Positions 16,055 to 24,300 of a stretch of DNA of 64,000 bases are shown here, piece after piece (position 1 is the stretch's first letter; every line of letters starts with the position of its first letter). The translations under genes and the position numbers were made by a program. The notes under the pieces were generated by a model that saw nothing but the letters and a program-made list of their open reading frames with translations, was not told where the DNA came from and did not search any database. Source of the DNA: Phycisphaerales bacterium (GTDB lineage: Bacteria; Planctomycetota; Phycisphaerae; Phycisphaerales; UBA1924). Location: positions 310,001-374,000 of the forward strand of contig RECY01000026.1 of the NCBI GenBank assembly GCA_007693785.1, written 5' to 3'.

Positions 16055-17191
16055 GTGCTGGCGATCGTGACGGGTCAGGTGGGGATGGATAAGAAGCCGT
16101 ACCTGGAGGGTGTGAAGCGGTTCGCGCACGAGCAGGGCGAGCCGCTGGAGGTGCTGCACGTCGGGGACATCATGTACCGGGAGGCGCCGGACGTGCCGCC
16201 GGGCCGGATCCTGGACCTGCCCTTGAGCCGCCTGCAGACGCTGCGTCGTGCGGCCCTCAAGGACGTGATGGTCGAGACGCCCAAGCACAAGAACCTGCTG
16301 GTGAATACGCACGCGACGTTCCGCTGGCGTCACGGGCTGTTCAGCGCGTTCGATTTCGATCAGATCCAGCGATTGAAGCCGGACGTGTTCATCGCGCTGG
16401 TGGACAACATCGAGGTGGTGCACGAGCGTCTGCACCGGGATCACGTGGTGGACGCGACGCTGAAGGACTGCATGGTGTGGCGCGAGGAGGAGCTGCTCGC
16501 GACGGAGCTGATGAGCCAGGCGGTGCCGGGGAGCAGGTTTTACATCGTGAGCCGCGGTCGTCACGAGGAGACGCACCGGACGATGTTCCGGTTGATCGCG
16601 CGCCCCGGGATGAAGAAGGTGTACCCGAGCTTCCCGATGAGCCACGTGGTGGACATGCCGGAGGTGCTGGCGGAGATCGACGCGTTCCGCGCGGCCCTCG
16701 CGGAGCACTTCATCACGTTCGACCCGGGTGACGTGGACGAAAAACTGCTGCTCGACCGGGCGCTGGAGGCGGCGCGGGAAGGGCAGGACATCATCGAGCA
16801 CGAGGCGCACAGCTTCGGCGGCGCGAAAAAGGGCTCGGCCCCGATCCGCGTCAAGGTCCGCGAGGTGCTCGACATCGCCGGCGACATCGACGGGCAGATC
16901 TACATGCGGGATTTCAAGCTGATCGATCAGTCCGATATGATCGTGAGCCTGGTGCCGGAGCTGCCGGGGATGGGCGGCAAGGACATCCCGGGCCTGTCTT
17001 CGGGCGTGGAGCGCGAGCTGCAGCACGCGTTCGAGCACGCGAAGGAGGTGTATGTGGTGTGGAAGCCGAAGAAGCCGCCGAGCCCGTTCATCACCGAGAC
17101 GAGCACGAAGATCTTCAAGACGACCGAGGAGGCGCTGAGCTATTTCGAGCAGGCCGGGATGTTCGGGGAGCGGAACCTCTTCGGGCAGTGA
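16055..17191 (+). CDS. Divergent P-loop NTPase with nucleoside-deoxyribosyltransferase-like C-terminus
   Basis: 378 residues. The N-terminus, LAIVTGQVGMDKKPY, sits where a Walker A loop of adenylate-kinase-like proteins would be but lacks the final Gly and the Ser/Thr after Lys. The C-terminal 100 residues (QIYMRDFKLIDQSDMIVSLVP, then SSGVERELQHAFEHAKEVYVVW) resemble the nucleotide-salvage fold of nucleoside 2-deoxyribosyltransferases. Together these suggest a nucleotide kinase or base-modification enzyme, but activity is uncertain. GTG start at 16055 is supported by AAAGGAG ten bases upstream. It converges on cysS with three bases between the stops. Confidence 0.7.
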   Translation: MLAIVTGQVGMDKKPYLEGVKRFAHEQGEPLEVLHVGDIMYREAPDVPPGRILDLPLSRLQTLRRAALKDVMVETPKHKNLLVNTHATFRWRHGLFSAFDFDQIQRLKPDVFIALVDNIEVVHERLHRDHVVDATLKDCMVWREEELLATELMSQAVPGSRFYIVSRGRHEETHRTMFRLIARPGMKKVYPSFPMSHVVDMPEVLAEIDAFRAALAEHFITFDPGDVDEKLLLDRALEAAREGQDIIEHEAHSFGGAKKGSAPIRVKVREVLDIAGDIDGQIYMRDFKLIDQSDMIVSLVPELPGMGGKDIPGLSSGVERELQHAFEHAKEVYVVWKPKKPPSPFITETSTKIFKTTEEALSYFEQAGMFGERNLFGQ

Positions 17192-17194
17192 GGC

Positions 17195-18766
17195 TCAGGC
17201 GCGGGAGACCTCGACCCGCCCGCCGGGCATGTCCTTGATCGCGTAGCCGCGGGCCGTGAGCTCGTCGCGGATCGAATCGGCGCGGGCGAAGTCCTTGCCC
17301 GCCCGCGCCTCGCGCCGCTCGGTGAGCAGGCGCTCGACGTCCGCGTCGGGCTCGAGCCCGGCGGTGAAGACGCCGATCGCCGTCTCGGCCCGCGCCGCAC
17401 GCTCCAGCTCCAGCAGCCCAAGCACGGCGTCGAACTCAGCGAGCAACGCCGCGTCGCCGCGCGTCGGGTTCGGGATCTGCCCGATCCATGCGTTGAGCAC
17501 GCCCAGTGCGCCCGCGATGTTCAGGTCGTCGCTCATCGCGGCGCTGAACGCCCCCGCGACGCCCCCATGCCGCTCGCCGGCGTCGCTGGAAGCGTGCGCA
17601 CGATCGGCGAAGGTCCGCCAGCGTTCGATCATGCGGGCGCTGTCCTTGAGCCCCTGCTCGGTGAAGTTCGCGTTGCTGCGGTAGTGGGTCTTGATCAGCT
17701 CCAGGCGCAGGGCGGCCGGGTCGTGCCCCTTGGCGAACAGGTCCCGCGCGGTGAAGAAGTTGCCCGTGCGTTTGGACATCTTCTCGCCCTCGACCTGGAG
17801 GAAGCGGGCGTGGAGCCAGTGGCGGGCGAACTCGGGTTGACCGCTGTGGGCGCAGCTCTGGGCGCGCTCGCACTCGTGGTGGGGGAAGATGTTGTCCTCG
17901 CCGCCGGAGTGCAGGTCGATGACGCCGCTGTCGGGCGCGAGCGCGTCGCCGGCCATCACGCTGCACTCGATGTGCCACCCCGGGTAGCCCGCGCCCCACG
18001 GGCTCTCCCACTTCATCAGGTGGCTCGCGTCCTCTTTCCACAGAAGAAAGTCGGCCGGGTGTTTCTTGCTGGACTGGTTCGCGTCGGAGACGCGCCCGCC
18101 CGCGCCGCCGCGGACGTCTTCGAGCGTGTTCCCGCTGAGCCGCCCATAGCTGGGGAATGAGCGCACATCGAAATAGACCGCCCGCGAGCCCGCCTCGCCC
18201 GTCGCGTAGGCGTGCCCTGTTTCGATCAGGGCCGCGATCCACTCGATCATCCGGGGCACGGCCTGCGTCGCGCGGGGCATCCGCCAGGGCTCGCGCTCGG
18301 CCTCTTTCGCGACCTTCAGCCCGAGCCGGGTCGCGTCGTGCATGAACCGCCCGGCGTAGAAGGCCGCGATCGCGTAGGGGTCGTGCGGGTCCACGTCGGC
18401 GTCCGGGGGGAGGGCGCCGCTTTTCTTGGCTTCGGCGATGCGCCGCCCGGCGAGGGCCATCTTGTCCTCGCCCGAGCCGTCGGCCGCGGCGTCGTCGGTC
18501 ATGTGCCCGACGTCGGTGATGTTCATGACGTGGACGACCTCGCGCGGGCCCCGGTGGGGGGTGCCGTTCGGGCCTTCGAGCTCGCACAGGGGCGATTCGA
18601 TCCATCGCCGGAGGAGGTCGGCGGCCAGGAAGGCGCGGAAGTTGCCGATGTGGGCGTCGTCGTAGACGGTGGGGCCGCAGGTGTAGAAGGTGACCCGCGC
18701 CGGATCGCCCGGGCGGAAGGGCTCGCGGCGGCGGGTGAGGGTGTTGTACAGGTGGAGCGTGGACAT
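17195..18766 (-). CDS. cysS: Cysteinyl-tRNA synthetase
   Basis: Class I synthetase charging tRNA-Cys. Seen: FYTCGPTVYDDAHIGN (zinc Cys and the HIGH-type motif, here HIGN), GYPGWHIECSVMA, HSGGEDNIFPHHECERAQ with zinc ligands, and the KMSKS-type loop as KMSKR in EGEKMSKRTGNFF. 523 residues; two short insertions, one rich in Asp/Ala/Gly after VMNITDVGHM, make it slightly longer than usual. The C-terminal DALR-like and tail domains are present. A ribosome site (GGAG) precedes the ATG and is directly preceded by a perfect 7-bp hairpin at 18777-18795. Confidence 0.95.
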   Translation of the reverse strand: MSTLHLYNTLTRRREPFRPGDPARVTFYTCGPTVYDDAHIGNFRAFLAADLLRRWIESPLCELEGPNGTPHRGPREVVHVMNITDVGHMTDDAAADGSGEDKMALAGRRIAEAKKSGALPPDADVDPHDPYAIAAFYAGRFMHDATRLGLKVAKEAEREPWRMPRATQAVPRMIEWIAALIETGHAYATGEAGSRAVYFDVRSFPSYGRLSGNTLEDVRGGAGGRVSDANQSSKKHPADFLLWKEDASHLMKWESPWGAGYPGWHIECSVMAGDALAPDSGVIDLHSGGEDNIFPHHECERAQSCAHSGQPEFARHWLHARFLQVEGEKMSKRTGNFFTARDLFAKGHDPAALRLELIKTHYRSNANFTEQGLKDSARMIERWRTFADRAHASSDAGERHGGVAGAFSAAMSDDLNIAGALGVLNAWIGQIPNPTRGDAALLAEFDAVLGLLELERAARAETAIGVFTAGLEPDADVERLLTERREARAGKDFARADSIRDELTARGYAIKDMPGGRVEVSRA

Positions 18767-18776
18767 CGGTTCTCCA

Positions 18777-18795
18777 GTACGGGACAGGCCCGTAC
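18777..18795 (-). promoter_or_regulatory. Hairpin just upstream of the cysS ribosome site
   Basis: GTACGGG pairs with CCCGTAC around a five-base loop. It ends one base before the GGAG of cysS, so it could affect translation or be a leader terminator remnant. No T-box specifier or antiterminator bulge sequence was recognised. Confidence 0.4.
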
Positions 18796-19066
18796 GAACC
18801 CGAGAATCAAGTGCTGAAATACCCCGAATGTGGTGCCGGTATTTCTAAGGGGTTTGTGAAGAAATGGGGAAAAACCGTCAGAAAGAGGACTTTCCCGGAT
18901 AAATCGCGTCGTTCGAGCTGTTACTTTGGGTTGCGAATGTTCGAGCCACTGTATTCCGGCGTGATCTGTCAGGTTGTTTGAGCGTCCGGCGGTTTGGTGA
19001 CTTGGGAACGCATTCCCTGGGGGGGGACGGGAGCTATCTCGGGGTTTTTGGAACGGAGCCTGAACA
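18796..19066. other. Intergenic region between cysS and the LuxR-type gene
   Basis: About 270 bp, noticeably less GC-rich than the flanking genes (for example 18810-18910). Divergent promoters for cysS and the regulator must lie here, but I could not pick convincing boxes. No coding frame or repeat seen. Confidence 0.4.
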
Positions 19067-19873
19067 ATGGGTTTTGCGATTGATCCGGCGGAGTTGCAGG
19101 CCGACGGCACGCGGGTGATCGACCTGCGGGACGACTCGGCGGTGCAAGGGGCGGCATGGGCCGCGTTGCGATCGGATCCGACGATCGGCGTTGCGGTGGT
19201 GCGCGAGGACGGGTTTACCGTCTGGTGCAATGAGCGTGCGGCGGTCATTTTCTTGGGCGACGACGCGAAGCCTCGGGACGCGATGGGCAAGCCCTGGCGG
19301 GAGATCTTCCCGGAGCCGTGGATCAAGGAGCGGCTCGGGATCCTGCGTCAGATCAAGCAGACGGGGCAGGGCGTGCTGCTGCGGACGCTGTGGCGCGGTC
19401 GCCAGCAGGGGTCGTGGATCCGCATGATCGACCCGGAGCCGCAGGACCACGATTCCGAAGGGTTTATGAGCCGGGAGAAACCGGACACGGACGAGCCCCG
19501 TGCGTCGGACGGCTCGTCGTTGTCGCGTTTTCTGATCATCACCCGCCGGATGGACGCCCGGGAGTTTGCGGAAGTCGAGGCGAAACGCGACGTCGAGGTC
19601 ATCGACAGCGACGTGGTGCACCTGGGCGACCTGGACAAGCTGACGGCTCGCGAGCTCGAGGTGCTGGCGCTGCTCGGGCAGGGGCTGACGGTCGCGGAGA
19701 TCGGCGAGGTGCTGCACCGCTCGCCGAAGACGGTGGATCGGCACCGGGACAAGCTGGCGAAGAAGCTCGGGGGGACGAACCGGGTGGAGCTGGCGCGGGT
19801 GGCGTTCGAGGCGGGCCTGGAGCTTTCGGACGCGAGCCGACGCCGAACGAGCTCGGGGCCCACATTAAGCTGA
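19067..19873 (+). CDS. PAS-like / LuxR-type HTH transcriptional regulator
   Basis: 268 residues. The N-terminal part (about 35-150) looks like a PAS sensory domain (GVAVVREDGFTVWCNERAAVIF ... GKPWREIFPEP). The C-terminal LuxR-type HTH (about 198-255) contains LTARELEVLALLGQGLTVAEIGEVLHRSPKTVDRHRDKL in two overlapping motifs. No phosphorylatable receiver is present, so it may respond to a ligand or redox cue through the PAS part. It stands alone, 270 bp from cysS, and its stop lies in a 15-bp tandem repeat array. Targets unknown. Confidence 0.85.
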   Translation: MGFAIDPAELQADGTRVIDLRDDSAVQGAAWAALRSDPTIGVAVVREDGFTVWCNERAAVIFLGDDAKPRDAMGKPWREIFPEPWIKERLGILRQIKQTGQGVLLRTLWRGRQQGSWIRMIDPEPQDHDSEGFMSREKPDTDEPRASDGSSLSRFLIITRRMDAREFAEVEAKRDVEVIDSDVVHLGDLDKLTARELEVLALLGQGLTVAEIGEVLHRSPKTVDRHRDKLAKKLGGTNRVELARVAFEAGLELSDASRRRTSSGPTLS

Positions 19874-19916
19874 GCCGGCTCGATTGGAGCCGGTTCGAGC
19901 GGAGCCAGCTCGAGCG
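19872..19916. repeat. Three 15-bp tandem repeats at a convergent gene end
   Basis: Units 19872-19886, 19887-19901 and 19902-19916 share GAGCC-x-G-x-TCGA. The array starts on the regulator's stop codon and fills most of the gap before the O-antigen ligase stop at 19925. Each unit is partly self-complementary, so the array may also help end transcription. Confidence 0.7.
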
Positions 19917-19924
19917 TTGTTGTT

Positions 19925-21334
19925 TCAAGCCGATCGGGTGGTTGCGGGGTGCGGGCACCAGACGGTGGCGAGCGCGAGGCACGTCGCGCCGATCGCGGCG
20001 GTCTGCGCGTTGATGTGCACGGTGTCGAAAGCGCTGACGAGGGCGAGGCCGACGAGCGCGAGCGCCGGGCCGAGCTCGGTGTATACGCCGTGGGCGAGGA
20101 GTCGCTCGCGCCAAGGGCGGGCGACGGCTTTGGGCCCGTGGCGGGGCGCGATCGCGCCGCGTGCGACGGCGGCGACGAGCGCGAGCGCGAGCAGCAGCCC
20201 GACCGTGCCGGTGGTCGCGCCGACGTGCAGCAGCGTGTGGTGCGCATGGTCGTGCAGGACGGTCGTGCTCGGGTCGTGCCCGGCGGCTCGCATGGCCCGG
20301 GCGCTCGCCTCGCGGAAGCTGCCCGCCCCGAGCCCGAGCACCGGGTGTGCCGCGAAGGTCTCCCCCGCCCAGAGCACCATGAACACGCGCTTGCCGGTGT
20401 CGGTGTCGTAATCCTGCTCCGCGACGGCGGCGCGGACCTCGTCCCGGGCGGCTTCGGCCCGCGCGAGCACCGTCGGCGCCAGCAGCGTCGAGGCGACCGT
20501 CACGACCACCAACCCCAGCGCGCCCAGCACCGCGAGCACCGAGAGCGGCGCGACGCGACGGGCGTGCCAGAGCGCGAGCGCGCCAACCACCAGCGTCAGC
20601 CCGGCCCCGGCGAGCCAACCCCCCCGCGTGCCGGTCGCGAGCAGGGCGATCCAGGTGATCGCGAAGCCGACCGCGCCCAGGGCGCGCCAGCGCCCGCGCC
20701 CGGCGGCGAGCGCGGCCCCGTGCATCCCGAGCGGGACCATCAGGAGCGTGCCGGAGACGGCCGGATCCCACCACCCGCTGTTGCGCCCGGGCTGACGGTT
20801 AAAGGTGAGGGCGGGGAGTTCGAGGGCGAGCCCGACGGCGTGGGCGAGCTGGCTGAGGTGCCCGAGCGCGAAGCCGACGAGCATCGCCGCGACGATCCAC
20901 CCCTTGCGATCGAGCACGGGCCAGAGCAGGAGCGGGACGACCGCGAACCGCGCCTGCCCGAGCTCGCGCCAGCCCTGAGCGCGGTCGGGCGACCAGAGCA
21001 GCGAGATCGCGAGCCAGGCGAACGCGAGGGCGAGGATCAGCATCGCGGGCTGGAGGAGCAGCGCGGGCCAGGTGCGCCAGGTGTTGTTGGCGCGGACGAG
21101 CCAGTACAGCGCGAGGGCGGCGAGGGCGATCTCCATCGCGGAGATGAACGCGCCGAGGCAGAGCGCGAACGCGCCGGCGAGGATCAGGTGCAGGCGTGTG
21201 CCGAGCTCGTCGCGCGCGTGCTGGCGGTCGAAGGCGCGCTGCGCGGCCTCGGTGTCGAGCCACGGCGCGCGGAGGCACGCGAACGGGGCGGCGAGCCCGC
21301 GCGGGCGCGCGATGGGTCGGTCGTCGGGGAGCAT
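19925..21334 (-). CDS. O-antigen ligase family membrane protein (likely independent start inside fused frame)
   Basis: 469 residues if translation starts at the ATG at 21334, which has AGGA nine bases upstream. About a dozen hydrophobic helices (for example LILAGAFALCLGAFISAMEI and GAVGFAITWIALLATGTRGG) enclose the Wzy/WaaL-type region with TGTRGGWLAG and, in the long loop, HPVLGLGAGSFREASARAM and HDHAHHTLLHVG. The family joins or polymerises lipid-linked glycans on the periplasmic side. The TRGG and GLGAGSF motifs are the strongest evidence. Its partner could be any of the glycan genes at 58-63 kb (inference). Confidence 0.85.
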   Translation of the reverse strand: MLPDDRPIARPRGLAAPFACLRAPWLDTEAAQRAFDRQHARDELGTRLHLILAGAFALCLGAFISAMEIALAALALYWLVRANNTWRTWPALLLQPAMLILALAFAWLAISLLWSPDRAQGWRELGQARFAVVPLLLWPVLDRKGWIVAAMLVGFALGHLSQLAHAVGLALELPALTFNRQPGRNSGWWDPAVSGTLLMVPLGMHGAALAAGRGRWRALGAVGFAITWIALLATGTRGGWLAGAGLTLVVGALALWHARRVAPLSVLAVLGALGLVVVTVASTLLAPTVLARAEAARDEVRAAVAEQDYDTDTGKRVFMVLWAGETFAAHPVLGLGAGSFREASARAMRAAGHDPSTTVLHDHAHHTLLHVGATTGTVGLLLALALVAAVARGAIAPRHGPKAVARPWRERLLAHGVYTELGPALALVGLALVSAFDTVHINAQTAAIGATCLALATVWCPHPATTRSA

Positions 21335-24300
21335 GGGCGGGAGATCCTGCCCGCGCCCGCCCCCCGGGGCAAGCCGGGGCGGGGAGAGATCAGCGATCGG
21401 GCGTGCGGTCCGGCGTGCGGGGGGTCGGGGCGTCGGCGGGAGGCTCGGCGGGCGCGTCGGCGGGGGCGGGGCGGCTCTGCGGCTCGCTCTCGGGCAGCAG
21501 GGGGGGGCGGGGCGGCTCTGCGGCTCGCTCTCGGGCAGCAGATCGGGCCCCGTCTCGGGACCGGTCTCGGGCCCCGCTTCGAGCTGGGGTTCGGGGCGGG
21601 GTTCTGGTTTCGACGGCCCGGCGACGGGCGGGGGGTCGGGGATGGGGGCCTGGAGGACGATGGTGTCGTTGCCCGCGGTGAGGAGCAAGCGCCCGTCGAT
21701 CGCGGCGAGCTCGGTGGGGCGTCGGGTGAGGATGACGGTGGCGTGCGCGGCGGCGAGGCGTCCGTCGGGTCGGTGGAAGATGTAGAGGGCGTGCTCGCGG
21801 GCGCCGTCGCCCCGTTCGATCCCGCGCCGGTCGATGGCGGCGTAATAGTCGCGTGTGGCGGCGGGGGTGGTGAGCAGGTCGAAGGTCTCGAGCCCGTCGA
21901 GGCCGAGCAGTTCCCCGTCGGCGTCGGCCGCGATGATCCCGCGCGGGGTGAGCAGCTCGAGCGTGTCGTCGTGGATCAGCGCGCGGAGCCCGTCGCGGAC
22001 GTCGAGGCGTCGATCGACGGGCAGCGGTTGGGCGACGAGTCGCCCGCTTTCGCGTTCGAGGCGTCGGAGCTGGTGCTGCTCGTCGCGGATGTAGACGCTG
22101 GGCCCGACGACCCAGGCGCCGACGGTTCGGATGAGTGCGGCGTCGTTCTGCGACCAGGTGATCCCGTCGGTGCCGAGGGCGAGGACGCCGCCGGTGGCGC
22201 CGATGATGATCTGCCCGTCGCGGGCGACGCGGACCCACCTGGGCCTGGCGCCCTGGAGGTCGTCGCGCCGGAGGCCCCGCCCGGATTCGAGCTCGATCGC
22301 GGCGAAGCGGGGTTGCCCGGTCTGGGCGCGGTCGTCGCCGAGCGTTTCGCCGATGAGCGCGACGACCCCGCCGCCGACGTCGACGTCGTAGACACGCTCG
22401 ACGTGGGTGGTGGCGGTCCATCGCGCTCGCCCGGTGCGCAGGTCGATCGCGGCGACGCGCCCGGAGCGTTCGACCGCGACGAGCTCGTCGGGGATGTCGG
22501 CGATGAGCACGTCGCGGAGGGTCCCGAGCCCGGACATGGGCGTCTGGACCATCCGCGGCCCGTCGAGGCCGGCGATGCGGGCCTCGACGCCGGGGTCGGG
22601 CGGGAAGAGCTCGTGGAAGGGCGGCGTGATCCAGCGTCGCTGCCCGGAGGCGGCGTCGAGGCGTTCGAAGCGTCCCCCGCCCTCGAGCAGCGGGTGGAAG
22701 AGCAGGACGCCGCCCTCGTCGTGGCGGACGACGACCGGCTCGGCATCGGCGGGGTGATGCACGCTCCACGCGGGTTCGAGCTCGCCGCCCGGCCCGACGC
22801 GGAAGAGCCCGATCGCGGGCTCGTCGGTGTTCTGCATGACCACGCGATCGGTCGGGAGCCCGTACCGCTGCCCAGCGATCGGCGGGCGCAGGCGCCAGCC
22901 CTCCAGACGCTGGATATCCGAGGTGACCGACGGCCCGATCCACGCGAGGCGCGGGCCCGAGCCCCCGCCCGCGACGCGGATCCGCTCGAGCAGGGCCGCC
23001 CCCGCGGCGAAGTCCAGCTCCGGGTGGTCGCGTTCGAGCACGCGGAGCAGCCCGGCGGCGTCGGCGAGGCGGGCCTGGGCGTCCAGCGCCGCCAGGCGCT
23101 CGAGCGCCGCGTCGCGCAGCGCGTCGCGGGCGCCGGGGCGGGCGATGGCGGCGTCGAGTTCGGCGGCCTCGAAGGCCCGGGCCCGCGCCGCGTCGGCCGA
23201 CCGCGGGCGACCGGCGCGATCGTGCGCCGAAGCCGCGCGGAGCCACAGCCCCGAGGTCGTCGCCGAAGCCGGGTAGCGGAGCGCCAAACGCTCGATCGCG
23301 CCGGCGGAGGTTTCCGGGCCCATCGCGGCGGCTTCGAGGGCGGCCTCGGCGTCGAACGCCGCGTAGGTCGTCGGCCCGTGCGCGCGCACCAGCTCCCGCA
23401 CCCGGCGGGCGGCCTCGGCGTCGGCACGCACACGCAGACGCAGCCCGCGCCACGTCGCCGAACGCAGCGGGGACTCGCGCAGCACGCGCTGGTACGCCTC
23501 GACCGCGAGCGCAGGCCGCCCCTCCGCCTCACGCTGGCGACCGAGCGCGAACAGGTGCGCCACGCGCTGCTCGGGCGTGTCCGCGGTGCGTCCGGCTCGG
23601 TCCACGATCGACGCCATCAGGCGCAGGTCGCGGATCGACGCCTCGCCCGGATCGGGCGCGTCGCCGGCGTGGATCATCAGCATCAACGCGTCGTGCAGGC
23701 GCGTCCGCGCGACGCTCATCGCGGGTGAGAGCGGGTCGCCCTCGATCGCCGCCAGCGCCCGGTCCACCGCGGGGATGATCCGGTCGTGACGCCCGGCGCG
23801 GAAGGCGAGCTGGGCGAGCGTGACCGCCGGCGCGGGGTCGCCCGGGTCGCGGTCCAGACGGGCCTCGAGCTGCGACGAGGCCGACGACCAGATCGGGTGG
23901 CTCCGCAGGCTGGTGGGCCCGGCGACGAGGAGCTGCCCGTCGGCGGCGAGCGCGTTGCCGGCGTGCTCGAGAGGGGTGAACGACGGGCTCCCGGGGGCCC
24001 CCGGGTCGATGAGCAGGAGCCCGTCGGTCATGGGAATCATGAGCTCGTCGCCCGCGGCGACGGCGCGCCCGGCGACGGTCCGCCCGCGGAGCAGGCCGGC
24101 GGTGAGGGTGACGACGCCATGGGTCACGTCGTTGATGGGGACAAAGGCGGCGCGGTCGGCGCTGACCCCGGCGAGGTGGTCGCCGACGCGGAGGATGTAC
24201 TCGGGCATCGCCATGGTGGCGGCGGGTCGTTCGCCAAGCAGCTCGCCGGTCTCGGTGTGGATCTCGACGATCTGTTCCAGGTTGGGGGTGAGCGCGTAGA

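Noticed and set aside
18767-18900. T-box riboswitch for cysS
   Set aside because: Only a short hairpin; no specifier loop or antiterminator sequence found.
19949-23728. Open reading frame of 1259 codons on the plus strand
   Set aside because: It is the shadow of the minus-strand propeller/ligase frame in GC-rich DNA; no domain, no ribosome site and odd Gly/Asp/Arg composition.
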